From assembly GCA_944386015.1 (NCBI GenBank), contig CALWZK010000077.1, positions 58,224 through 122,223 of the forward strand: a stretch of DNA of 64,000 bases. Reading direction: 5' to 3'. Within the stretch, counting starts at the first letter, position 1. Each line of letters starts with the position of its first letter. This document shows, in pieces, positions 18,364 to 26,761 of the stretch. Both the position numbers and the translations under genes were made by a program. The notes beneath the pieces were generated by a model that was not told the DNA's origin, made no database searches, and worked only from the letters and a program-made list of their open reading frames with translations. The DNA is from an uncultured Faecalibacterium sp. Its GTDB lineage: Bacteria; Bacillota; Clostridia; Oscillospirales; Ruminococcaceae.

Positions 18364-19245
18364 TCAATCCAAATCGCAGATGGCGCCATAGCATCCAGGC
18401 CTGCGGTCCCGGAACAAACCCCATTCAAGGCGTTCCTGGCGGATGGCTCCAAAGTCATAGCTCGCGGTCAGAACTGCGTCTCCGTCCCGGCCGGCCTGTT
18501 CCAAAACGGCTCCCGTCTCGTCCGTCAAAAAGCTGGTCCCGTAAAACCGCAGTGCACTTTGCTGCCCGCCATTTTCCCGGCACGGTGTAACCACCTCTGT
18601 CCCATAGCGGTTTGCCGCTGCCACCGGTACAATATTGGCTGCTGCATGCCCCTGCATGGTTCTTTGCCAGTGGCCTGCGCTGTCCACGTCCAGAATCGGT
18701 TCGCTCCCAATTGCTGTTGGATACAAGATGAGATCTGCTCCTGCCAGCGCAAGGCTGCGTGCCGTTTCCGGGAACCACTGGTCCCAGCAAATTCCGACGC
18801 CGACTTTGCCATACTGGGTATCAAACACCTTGAAACCTGTATTGCCCGGCGTAAAATAAAACTTTTCCTGATAATAATGGTCGTCCGGAATATGCGTCTT
18901 GCGGTAAACGCCCAAAATCTTTCCGTCAGCATCCACCATGGCAACGCTATTGAACAGCCGGGTGCCGTCTTTCTCGTAGAAACTGATGGGCATCACCAGA
19001 TCCAGTTCACGGCACACCTCGGAAAAACGCTGTACCGCCGGATTTTTGCTTACAGGCATTGCATAGCTGTAGTATTCATACCGGCGTTCCTGGCAAAAAT
19101 AAGGGCGTTCAAACAACTCCGGCAGCAAGACAATCTGGGCACCCTTGACAGCAGCCTGGCGCACCAGTTCCTCTGCGTGGGCAATGTTCTGGGCCGGATC
19201 TGCACTGCACGCCATTTGAATGGCGGCAACCGTAATTTGAGGCAT
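18364..19245 (-). CDS. aguB: N-carbamoylputrescine amidase
   Basis: Hydrolyses N-carbamoylputrescine to putrescine, CO2 and ammonia, the last step from agmatine. The 293-residue nitrilase-fold protein has the Glu-Lys-Cys triad in LLPELFERPYFC, RKTHIPDD and GVGICWDQWFPE. The FERPYFCQ and DDHYYQEKFYF segments are typical of AguB rather than other nitrilases. It is the final gene of a six-gene operon, 21 bp after aguA. Confidence 0.95.
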   Translation of the reverse strand: MPQITVAAIQMACSADPAQNIAHAEELVRQAAVKGAQIVLLPELFERPYFCQERRYEYYSYAMPVSKNPAVQRFSEVCRELDLVMPISFYEKDGTRLFNSVAMVDADGKILGVYRKTHIPDDHYYQEKFYFTPGNTGFKVFDTQYGKVGVGICWDQWFPETARSLALAGADLILYPTAIGSEPILDVDSAGHWQRTMQGHAAANIVPVAAANRYGTEVVTPCRENGGQQSALRFYGTSFLTDETGAVLEQAGRDGDAVLTASYDFGAIRQERLEWGLFRDRRPGCYGAICDLD

Positions 19246-19266
19246 GGGTCTTCCCTCCTTTTTTGT

Positions 19267-20343
19267 TTATAGCGGAATCTGCTGGGTAATGCAATGAATA
19301 TTTCCCCCGCCCTGCAGGATATCCCGGGCAGGCAGGCCAATCACACGGCGGCCGGGACAGACTTGCTGCAAAATGCGGCAGGCCCGTGCATCACTGTCAG
19401 CATTTTCCCCGCCAAACTGCGGAACCAACACAGCATCGTTTGTAAAATAGAAATTCACATAGCTGGCGGCCAGCCGTTCCCCCGGCTCCCGGGTGTCCTC
19501 GCCCGGTTCAAAAGAGTAGGCTTCGCAGTCAGCCTCGCTGCACAGAATCGGGTGATCCGGTATCGGCAGTTTGTGAATGGTCAGCGGCCGGCCTTTGGCG
19601 TCGGTCACACTCTGCAGGTAGGCGTAATCCGCCATGGAAAGCGGATACTGGGGGTCATCTTCCCTGTCGGTCCAGGCAAGAACCACCTCTGCAGGTCCGA
19701 CAAAGGCGCAGACGTTGTCCACGTGTTCGTTGGTCTCATCGTTGTAGATACCGCGGGGCAGCCACAGCACTTTTTCTGCGCCAAGGCGCCGGCAAAGTTC
19801 TGCCTCAATTTCGGCGCGAGTCATGGAGGGATTGCGTCCCGCCGAGAGCAGGCAGCTCTCGGTAACCAGAACCGTCCCCTCTCCATCGGTATGAATGCTT
19901 CCGCCCTCCAGCACAAAAGGTGCTGCATCTTCCCACGGCAGGCCCACTGCCTGGCAAAAAAGCTTTGCTACTGCGTCATCTTTCTGCCAGTCTGCGTACA
20001 GGCCATCCACGGTGCCTCCCCAGGCGTTGAATTGCCAGCTGATGCCCTTGATGCCTCCCCTTTCATTTTGAACAAATGTAGGGCCCACATCCCTTGCCCA
20101 GGCGTCATCCGACTCAATGGGAAGCAGGCGTACCCGGCGAATATGGGCTGTGGCAGCTTTGGCCTGCTTCCAATGGGCAGGATCAACCAGCAGATACAGG
20201 TTTTCACTCCGGGCAATCGCTTCAAAGACCCGGACAAACGCCGCCTGCGCAGCACTGGGATCTTTGCCCCAACTGCCGGGGCGGACCGGCCAAATCATCA
20301 GAGTGGCCCGGTGCGGCTGGTATTCAGCCGGCATTCTGTACAT
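19267..20343 (-). CDS. aguA: Agmatine deiminase
   Basis: Converts agmatine to N-carbamoylputrescine and ammonia. The 358-residue guanidine-modifying enzyme shows the family blocks [47 protein letters not shown] and the C-terminal [11 protein letters not shown] carrying the nucleophilic cysteine. ATG 20343 follows AAAGGAGTATTTCT. It is placed between nspC and aguB, completing arginine to agmatine to putrescine with speA. Confidence 0.96.
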   Translation of the reverse strand: MYRMPAEYQPHRATLMIWPVRPGSWGKDPSAAQAAFVRVFEAIARSENLYLLVDPAHWKQAKAATAHIRRVRLLPIESDDAWARDVGPTFVQNERGGIKGISWQFNAWGGTVDGLYADWQKDDAVAKLFCQAVGLPWEDAAPFVLEGGSIHTDGEGTVLVTESCLLSAGRNPSMTRAEIEAELCRRLGAEKVLWLPRGIYNDETNEHVDNVCAFVGPAEVVLAWTDREDDPQYPLSMADYAYLQSVTDAKGRPLTIHKLPIPDHPILCSEADCEAYSFEPGEDTREPGERLAASYVNFYFTNDAVLVPQFGGENADSDARACRILQQVCPGRRVIGLPARDILQGGGNIHCITQQIPL

Positions 20344-20364
20344 AGAAATACTCCTTTATCTGCG

Positions 20365-21516
20365 TCAGGACAGACGCATCTTGAAATCCTGATATCCGAA
20401 ATGGCGCACCACTTCACAGCTGCCGTCCTGATGGCGCAATGCAATATCCGGCAGCGGCATGCCGTTGAAGGTGTTGTTTTTCACCATGGAATAAATGGCC
20501 ATATCCCCAAACACCAGCCGGTCACCGATCTGCGGCAGCGCATCGAAGCTGTATTCCCCGATCACGTCCCCAGCCAGACAAGTGCGGGAACCCAGGCGGC
20601 AGGTCACACGTTTTTCCCCCGGCAGGCCGCTGTCAAACAGCGGCGGACGGTAGGGCATTTCCAGCACATCCGGCATGTGGCAGGCCGCCGAAGTATCCAG
20701 AATCAAAACCGGCATATCGGTGGCCTGGACAATATCCAGCACCGTGGTAATCAGCGTCCCGGCTCCAAGGGCGATGGCCTCGCCCGGCTCCAGATAAACA
20801 GTCACGCCATATTTTTCCCGGATATACAGGATCAGACGCTCCAGCGCTGCCACGTCATAGTTCGGGCGGGTAATATGGTGGCCGCCGCCCAAATTGATCC
20901 ACTTCAGGCCCGGCAGATAACAGCCGAACTTTTCTTCAAATGCCGCAAAGGTTTCTACCAGCGGGGCGGCATCCTGTTCACACAGTGTGTGGAAATGGAG
21001 TCCTTCCACCCCTTTGGGCAGCTGGTCGGGCAGATTTTCCCGTCGGATACCCAGCCGGCTGCCGGGAGCGCAAGGATCATAGATGGCATGGCCTTCCTGG
21101 GTGGAGTGTTCCGGGTTCACCCGCAGCCCCACACTCACCCCAGCCTTTTCCCAGACCGGGCGATGGGCCTCCAGCTGTGCCAGAGAATTGAAGCTGATAT
21201 GATCGCAGATGGTGACAAGCTCTTTCATCTCTTCCGGCGTATAGGCGGGACAAAACACATGGTTTTCCCTGCCCGGCATCTCCTCATGGGCCAGCCTGGC
21301 CTCAAAGAGGCCGCTGGCTGTGGCGCCCGACAGATACCGGCCAATCAGCGGATACACCCGGAACATGGAAAAAGCCTTTTGAGCCAGCAGAATATGGCAG
21401 CCGGTGCGCTGCTCAACTCCCTGCAGAATTTCCAGGTTATGGACCAGCGCTGTTTCATCCACCACATAGACCGGTGTGGAAAGCGCCGGTTCCCGATTCA
21501 TTAAAGCGCTCATCAT
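20365..21516 (-). CDS. nspC: Carboxy(nor)spermidine decarboxylase
   Basis: PLP-dependent decarboxylase of carboxyspermidine or carboxynorspermidine, alanine-racemase fold. The 383 residues include the Schiff-base lysine in LLAQKAFSMF, HFHTLCEQ, the glycine loop NLGGGHHITRPNYD, and LEPGEAIALGAG. The start ATG overlaps the stop of the preceding dehydrogenase gene as ATGA (21516-21513), so translation is likely coupled. With its partner dehydrogenase it forms the aspartate-semialdehyde-dependent spermidine route; carboxyaminopropylagmatine is an alternative substrate reported for related enzymes. Confidence 0.93.
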   Translation of the reverse strand: MMSALMNREPALSTPVYVVDETALVHNLEILQGVEQRTGCHILLAQKAFSMFRVYPLIGRYLSGATASGLFEARLAHEEMPGRENHVFCPAYTPEEMKELVTICDHISFNSLAQLEAHRPVWEKAGVSVGLRVNPEHSTQEGHAIYDPCAPGSRLGIRRENLPDQLPKGVEGLHFHTLCEQDAAPLVETFAAFEEKFGCYLPGLKWINLGGGHHITRPNYDVAALERLILYIREKYGVTVYLEPGEAIALGAGTLITTVLDIVQATDMPVLILDTSAACHMPDVLEMPYRPPLFDSGLPGEKRVTCRLGSRTCLAGDVIGEYSFDALPQIGDRLVFGDMAIYSMVKNNTFNGMPLPDIALRHQDGSCEVVRHFGYQDFKMRLS

Positions 21517-22775
21517 TCCACCACTGCGGGATGCTCATCCACCACCCAGGGCAGGCCGTACTGGTTCAGCATCTCCATAAAGGGATCGGGATCCATCTCC
21601 TCCAGGTTATGGACGCCGGGTTTACGCCACTGGCCGTTGGCCACCAGGGCAGTGCCAATCATGGCCGGCACACCGGTGGTATAGCTGATGGCCTGGCTGC
21701 CCAGTTCCTTGTAGCACTCCTGGTGATCACAGACGTTGTAGATATAGATGGTCCGCTCCTTGCCGTCCTTGACACCGGTGTAAATGCAGCCGATGTTGGT
21801 CTTGCCCACGGTGCGGGGGCCCAGCGAAGCAGGGTCAGGCAGCAGAGCCTTCAGGAACTGGATGGGCACAATCTCTCTGCCCTCATACATGATGGGGCTG
21901 GTAGAAAGCATGCCCACATCTTCCAGACACTTCATGTGGGTCAGGTAGCTCTGGCCAAAGGTCATGAAGAAACGGATCCGCTTGACGCCGGGGACATTCT
22001 TGGCCAGGCTCTCAATCTCCTCATGGTGCAGCAGGTACATGTCCTTCATGCCCACCTGGGGGAAATCATATTCCCGCTTGATCTCCATGGGCTTGGTCTC
22101 CACCCAATGGCCATTCTCCCAGTAGCTGCCATTGGCCGAGACTTCCCGCAGGTTGATCTCAGGGTTGAAGTTGGTGGCGAAGGCATAGCCGTGGTCACCG
22201 CCGTTGCAGTCCAGAATGTCGATGGTGTGGATTTCATCAAAGTAGTGCTTCAGCGCGTAGGCGGTAAAGACACTGGTGACACCCGGATCAAAGCCCGAGC
22301 CGAGGATGGCGGTCAGGCCCGCATCCTCGAACTTCTTGGCATAGGCCCACTGCCAGCTGTAGTCAAAGTAGGCGGTGAATCCTTCCTCTTTGCAGCGCTT
22401 CTCGTAAACGGCGCGCCAGGCGGGATCATCGGTGTTTTCAGGCTCATAGTTGGCGGTATCAATGTAGTGAACGCCGCAGGCCAGGCAGGCGTCCATGATG
22501 GTCAGATCCTGGTACGGCAAAGCCACGTTCAGCACCAGCTCCGGCTTATAAGCCTCAATCACCCGCTTCAGATCTTCCACATCATCTGCGTTGACCTGCA
22601 TGGTGGTAATCTTTACAGGGGTGCCGGCAGCTTCCAGTTTTGCCTTCAGCGCATCGCACTTGGACACGGTACGGCTGGCAATGCACAGCTCGGAAAAGGT
22701 GTTGCAGTTCTGGCAGCACTTCTGGATAGCCACCGAGGCGACGCCGCCGCAGCCAATAACAAGCAGTTTGCTCAT
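21513..22775 (-). CDS. Carboxy(nor)spermidine dehydrogenase (saccharopine-dehydrogenase family)
   Basis: Condenses aspartate semialdehyde with a diamine (putrescine, or possibly agmatine) and reduces the imine with NADPH. The 420 residues begin with a Rossmann motif VIGCGGVASVAIQKC and contain NVALPYQDLTIMDACL and GVHYIDTANYEP, typical of the carboxyspermidine synthase branch of the saccharopine dehydrogenase family. Aspartate semialdehyde is made by Asd, encoded at 8296-9381. It is followed by nspC with a 4-bp overlap. Substrate choice cannot be read from the sequence. Confidence 0.9.
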   Translation of the reverse strand: MSKLLVIGCGGVASVAIQKCCQNCNTFSELCIASRTVSKCDALKAKLEAAGTPVKITTMQVNADDVEDLKRVIEAYKPELVLNVALPYQDLTIMDACLACGVHYIDTANYEPENTDDPAWRAVYEKRCKEEGFTAYFDYSWQWAYAKKFEDAGLTAILGSGFDPGVTSVFTAYALKHYFDEIHTIDILDCNGGDHGYAFATNFNPEINLREVSANGSYWENGHWVETKPMEIKREYDFPQVGMKDMYLLHHEEIESLAKNVPGVKRIRFFMTFGQSYLTHMKCLEDVGMLSTSPIMYEGREIVPIQFLKALLPDPASLGPRTVGKTNIGCIYTGVKDGKERTIYIYNVCDHQECYKELGSQAISYTTGVPAMIGTALVANGQWRKPGVHNLEEMDPDPFMEMLNQYGLPWVVDEHPAVVE

Positions 22776-22826
22776 GAGAAATAGCTCCTTTCAAATCAAA
22801 ACAGCATCGGTTTATGCTCTCTTGTC

Positions 22827-23681
22827 TCAGTCCTCTTCTTCCTTCAGAAGGTCTTCGACATAGCGCGGCAGCATAAAGGCGCCGCGGTGCAGATGGGTGG
22901 TATAATACCAGGTCTTGATCCCCCGCTTGTTCCAGCGTTTGGGATCGAAGTCCTTGATGGGGTGATATTTTTTGCTGGCAAAGCCAAACAGCCAGTAGCC
23001 CGCCGGGCAGGTGGGAATATGTGCCTGGTAGACCCGGCTGATGGGGAACGACCGGTATGCCCTCTTGTGCATGGCACGGCAGCTCTCCTCGTCTTCATCA
23101 AAGAAGGGGCTCCCATGCTGATACACCATGATGCCGTCCTCATGAAGCGCCTTGTAGCAGCTGCCATAGAATTCTTTGGTGAAAAGCCCGGCTGCATGGC
23201 CCAGAGGATCTGTACAGTCATTGATGATCAGATCGTATTCGTCCTCTTTGCTCCGCAGAAACCGCAGGCCATCCTCATAATAAACCCGAACCCGGATATC
23301 ATCCAGGCCGCAGGCATTGTCGGGGAAGAATTTGCGGCATACATCCACAAACATCTTGTCCGGTTCCACCACGTCAATGACTTCGATTTCCTGATAGTAA
23401 GACAGCTCTCTGGCCACGCCGCCGTCGCCGCCGCCGATCACCAGAACCCGCTTGACGTCGGGATGAACTGCCATCGGCACATGAACGATCATTTCATCGT
23501 AGGTGAACTCATCCTTCTCTGAAAAAATCACGCTGCCGTCCGAGGTCAGAAACCGGCCAAACTCAGGAGAATCAAAGACATCAATCCGCTGAAAGTCACT
23601 GGTTCCGCTGTAGAGCTGGCGATCCACCCGGATACAGGTCTTTACGTTGGCTGTGTGCAATTCACCAAACCAATAATCCAT
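22827..23681 (-). CDS. speE: Spermidine synthase-like aminopropyltransferase
   Basis: Family members transfer aminopropyl from decarboxylated AdoMet to a diamine. The protein (284 residues from ATG 23681) has the SpeE blocks WFGELHTANVK, the nucleoside site VLVIGGGDGGVARE, and the catalytic INDCTDPLG segment, close to the E. coli IxDCTDP form. The start is uncertain: a TTG at 23690 has GGAGGG at ideal spacing, while ATG 23681 matches the usual N-terminus. Its co-substrate needs SpeD, which is not in this window. It lies 30 bp after speA. Confidence 0.88.
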   Translation of the reverse strand: MDYWFGELHTANVKTCIRVDRQLYSGTSDFQRIDVFDSPEFGRFLTSDGSVIFSEKDEFTYDEMIVHVPMAVHPDVKRVLVIGGGDGGVARELSYYQEIEVIDVVEPDKMFVDVCRKFFPDNACGLDDIRVRVYYEDGLRFLRSKEDEYDLIINDCTDPLGHAAGLFTKEFYGSCYKALHEDGIMVYQHGSPFFDEDEESCRAMHKRAYRSFPISRVYQAHIPTCPAGYWLFGFASKKYHPIKDFDPKRWNKRGIKTWYYTTHLHRGAFMLPRYVEDLLKEEED

Positions 23682-23710
23682 TTCCTGCAAGATGCACCCT
23701 CCTTCCTGAT

Positions 23711-25159
23711 TCAAGCCAAAACATTCAGTTCTGAAATATCTTCACTGGCCGGTCCCTGCATGGAGCAGCCCTTGGCCTTGGCAAATTCGATATAATCGAT
23801 GATTTCCTGGGTGATGACTTCCCCCGGCGCCAGAATGGGAATTCCCGGCGGATAGCACATCACAAATTCGGTGCAGATCTTCCCTGCCGTCTCCCGCAGC
23901 GGCAAGCTCACCTTGGGAGAATAGAACGCCTGCTGGGGAGTAGCCTTCACCTGAGGCGTTATATACTCGGCTGTAAACAGATCGCTGCGGGGCTTGGCAT
24001 AAAGGCGCCGGATGTCGGCCAGCGCACCCACCAGGCGCTCGATATCCTGGATGCGGTCTCCAATCGAGATATACGCCAAAATATTGGAGAGGTCGCCGAA
24101 CTCAATCTGGATATCGTACTCATCCCGGAGCAGGTCATAAACCTCAATGCCGGTCAGGCCGATCCCGCGGGTATTCACTGCCAGCTTGGTCACATCGAAA
24201 TCATAGACGCTGCTGCCATTGATGATCTCGGAGCCAAAGGCATCGTAGCCGCCGATGGCGTTGATCTCCCGCCGGGCATACTCGGCCATATCAATGACCT
24301 TGGCGAAGCTCTCCCGGCCCCGCATGGCCAGGTTCCGGCGGCTGATATCCAGGCTCGCCATCAGCAGATAAGAGGCGCTGGTTGTCTGGGTCAGATTGAT
24401 GATATTGCCCACATAGCCGGCGTCCACATTCGGGCCGCACAGCAGCAGAGAGCTCTGGGTCAGGCTTCCTCCCGATTTGTGCATCGAGACCGCAGCCATA
24501 TCCGCGCCAGCTGCCATGCCGCTGAGGGGCAGGCTGGGATTGAAGTACAAATGGGTTCCATGGGCCTCATCCACCAGGGCCAGCATGTGGTGCGCATGAG
24601 CCAGCTCCACCAGCCTGCTCAGATCCGAGCAAATGCCGTAATAGGTTGGATTGTTGATGAATACAGCGACGGCATCCGGGTTGGCCTCGATGGCTGCCTG
24701 TACGTCCTCAATCTCCATTCCCAGAGGAATGCCCAGGTCGGTGTCCACCTTTGGATCAATATAAACCGGCACAGCGCCGCACAGCACCAGCGCATTGATG
24801 GCGCTCTTGTGCACATTCCGGGGCAAAATGATTTTGTCCCCCGGTTTGCAGGCCGTCAGCACCATACCCTGCACACTGCTGGTGGTTCCGCCCACCATCA
24901 GAAAAGCATGGGCCGCGCCGAAAGCATCCGCAGCCAGTTCCTCGGCTTCCTTGATGACCGAAACCGGATGGCACAAATTGTCCAGCGGCTTCATGGAATT
25001 CACGTCAATGCCGACACATCGTTCCCCCAACAGCTCCACCAGCTCCGGGTTTCCACGGCCTCGCTTATGGCCTGGAACATCGAATGGGACAACCCGCTGC
25101 CGGCGGAATTTTTCCAGCGCCTCATAAATTGGCGCACGCTTTTGGCGATCCCGGTTCAA
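23711..25159 (-). CDS. speA: Orn/Lys/Arg decarboxylase, probably arginine decarboxylase
   Basis: PLP enzyme of the fold-I family, starting the operon. The 482 residues show FDVPGHKRGRG, the FLMVGGTTSSVQGMV region, PTYYGICSDL, DEAHGTHLYF and the Schiff-base lysine in SMHKSGGSLTQSS. The downstream agmatine enzymes AguA and AguB make arginine the likely substrate; this is context, since sequence alone does not separate Arg from Lys or Orn. Start is TTG 25159 with GAGAGGG 7 bp upstream. A long structured leader ending in a terminator precedes it. Confidence 0.9.
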   Translation of the reverse strand: MNRDRQKRAPIYEALEKFRRQRVVPFDVPGHKRGRGNPELVELLGERCVGIDVNSMKPLDNLCHPVSVIKEAEELAADAFGAAHAFLMVGGTTSSVQGMVLTACKPGDKIILPRNVHKSAINALVLCGAVPVYIDPKVDTDLGIPLGMEIEDVQAAIEANPDAVAVFINNPTYYGICSDLSRLVELAHAHHMLALVDEAHGTHLYFNPSLPLSGMAAGADMAAVSMHKSGGSLTQSSLLLCGPNVDAGYVGNIINLTQTTSASYLLMASLDISRRNLAMRGRESFAKVIDMAEYARREINAIGGYDAFGSEIINGSSVYDFDVTKLAVNTRGIGLTGIEVYDLLRDEYDIQIEFGDLSNILAYISIGDRIQDIERLVGALADIRRLYAKPRSDLFTAEYITPQVKATPQQAFYSPKVSLPLRETAGKICTEFVMCYPPGIPILAPGEVITQEIIDYIEFAKAKGCSMQGPASEDISELNVLA

Positions 25160-25261
25160 AAAACATCCCTCTCTTTACAGATTGTGAGTCAAGCGAAAGA
25201 AATCTTTCCCAGATATGCTTTGGACAAACCCGGCTGCATGCGGTCCACGTTTCCTATCCAA

Positions 25262-25624
25262 ACAAAAAAGGCAGCGCACCCTTTCGGGCACACTGCCTGT
25301 GATACACAGTCGAGGAGGCTTGCGATTCTTTGCGAAAAGAAGCGCCGGCATGACGCCAAGCCTTACCTTTGGAAAGAGAACTTCAGCAAATAGATCGTGG
25401 GGCGGTTCTGCTGCTCTTATTGACGTTTCACAAGTGGTGTGCATCCGCACAGAGAAATCAAAGTGACCAACTTATAAAATTTCCGGGTGACCTCACCCGT
25501 TCAATAATGTTGTGGCGCTTTACGCCACACGCGGCAGCGGCCAGCCCTGTCCGATGAGCTTTAGGTGTTTGAGCATTCAAAGCACCCGGCCAAATCTATT
25601 TGTGTGCACATCCGTGCACGCTCT
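25262..25624 (-). ncRNA. Structured leader or small RNA upstream of speA (candidate)
   Basis: Transcript predicted from the promoter at 25631-25658 to the terminator at 25264-25298, about 360 nt. Hairpins read on the minus strand: GTGCAC-GGAT-GTGCAC (25604-25619); a 9-bp stem with one bulge closing ATGC (25564-25586); TGTGGCG-TAAAG-CGCCACA (25511-25529); CGGGTG-AGGT-CACCCG (25484-25499); TTCTTT-TCGC-AAAGAA (25326-25341) inside a longer AGGCTTG/CAAGCCT stem (25316-25363). No open frame with a ribosome site was found. I do not recognise SRP, RNase P, tmRNA, T-box, SAM, guanidine or other named riboswitch signatures. It may attenuate the polyamine operon or act alone. Confidence 0.6.
25264..25298 (-). 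terminator. Terminator at the end of the speA leader
   Basis: On the minus strand GGCAGTGTGCCC-GAAA-GGGTGCGCTGCC with one mismatch, then six T. It stands about 105 bp before the speA start and after the only clear promoter. Confidence 0.88.
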
Positions 25625-25630
25625 GGAATC

Positions 25631-25658
25631 ATTGTACCATGTTTTTTTCACTTGTCAA
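25631..25658 (-). promoter_or_regulatory. Promoter of the speA leader
   Basis: On the minus strand TTGACA (25658-25653), 16 bp, TACAAT (25636-25631). The stretch 25659-25820 upstream holds no gene or other feature I can support. Confidence 0.78.
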
Positions 25659-25820
25659 GGTATTGGATGCAAATCCTTTCACTTTTTATCCGGAATTTGG
25701 AAAAAGCATCGAATCAGCATCATAAAGACGGAAAATAATTTTATGGCAATCAGAGCCGCCCAGTGCTGAACCATTCCCGTCTACCTGGAACCGCCTTCAT
25801 AAACGGTCAGGACTCTGCGC

Positions 25821-26666
25821 TCAGGCAGCCGGTGCTTCCACAGGCTGGGTGCCGAAATAGGAGCAAATAGCCTGATAATAGACCTGGGCAGTCAGCGCAC
25901 AGCCATCCTGATCTCCAAAACGGTCCACATCCGCTGCACTGGTTACAAAGCACTGCTCTGCCAGCACCGCCGGGCAGTTGGATTCTTCCAGCAGGGTAAA
26001 CGTCTCTTCCTCCCGCACCCGGAGGTCATTGGCTTCTGCCAACACTTTCTCGCCGTTTTCATAGTAGATATACCGGATGCCGTTCTGTCCCCGCAGGGTG
26101 CTGCCGGCCGCCTCCATTCCCGAGGCCAGGAGTCTGGCAAAATAGACGCTTTCCCGGTGCCATACACGTCCCGGAGTAATGGGATAGCATTCAAAGCCGC
26201 TGGCCTCTGCAGCAGCCGAATTGCCATGGATAGACAGCAGCAAATCCGGGTGCTGATGGTTGGAAGCCTCTGCCCGCTCCATGGGGGTCGCCGTTGTATC
26301 ATAGCTTTCCCGGGTGGTCACCGGTATGTAGTTGGGATCGGCCCGGAGCCATTCCATCAGGTCTTCTGCTGTCTGGGCAGTCATGTCCTTTTCCACCACA
26401 ATGCCGGTGGCGCCGGGATCATCCCCGCCGTGGCCGGCATCCACCGCTATGGTATAGGGCGGTTCTCCTACATCGGGGCGGAAATCTTCCGCCGGTTCTT
26501 CCACCGCACTGGCTTCGCGGATGGCATTCTGAACCGCAATCCATTCACTTCCCATTTGCCAGGCCTTGGGAATGCTGATCAGCACCACCGCTCCCACCAG
26601 CAGCAGCGGCCAGTGAAATCTGCCTTTTTTCCCGTGTCTGGATTTTGTACGTCTGCCTTTTTGCAT
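25821..26666 (-). CDS. N-acetylmuramoyl-L-alanine amidase (Amidase_3), membrane-anchored
   Basis: Zinc amidase cleaving the bond between muramic acid and the peptide stem. The 281-residue protein has a very basic N-terminus, a signal anchor (about residues 19-36), and an Amidase_3 domain with zinc ligands in DAGHGGDDPG, VVEKDMT and SIHGNS, plus the catalytic glutamate in LAEQCFVTS. No cell-wall-binding repeats are present, so it resembles CwlD-type enzymes acting at the membrane face. A possible role in spore cortex is only inference from other sporulation-type genes nearby. Confidence 0.88.
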   Translation of the reverse strand: MQKGRRTKSRHGKKGRFHWPLLLVGAVVLISIPKAWQMGSEWIAVQNAIREASAVEEPAEDFRPDVGEPPYTIAVDAGHGGDDPGATGIVVEKDMTAQTAEDLMEWLRADPNYIPVTTRESYDTTATPMERAEASNHQHPDLLLSIHGNSAAAEASGFECYPITPGRVWHRESVYFARLLASGMEAAGSTLRGQNGIRYIYYENGEKVLAEANDLRVREEETFTLLEESNCPAVLAEQCFVTSAADVDRFGDQDGCALTAQVYYQAICSYFGTQPVEAPAA

Positions 26667-26711
26667 GGTTCCTGCCGTCCCCTCCTTTTCCCTCTCTTTT
26701 CTAAAACGAAA

Positions 26712-26744
26712 CAGACCGCCCCTGCATTACAGCCGGGCGGTCTG
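26712..26744 (-). terminator. Terminator after mutS2
   Basis: On the minus strand CAGACCGCCC pairs with GGGCGGTCTG, followed by TTTCGTTTT. The + side also ends in CTCTTTT. Confidence 0.8.
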
Positions 26745-26761
26745 CTCTTTTGATTCTGCGT

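Noticed and set aside
18068..18424. A 118-codon minus-strand frame across the palindrome at 18162
   Set aside because: No ribosome site, no family, and it overlaps the 3' end of aguB in another frame.
25580..25604. A 16-codon upstream peptide (starting ATGTGCACACAA) in the speA leader as an attenuation peptide
   Set aside because: No ribosome binding site and no run of Arg or other relevant codons.
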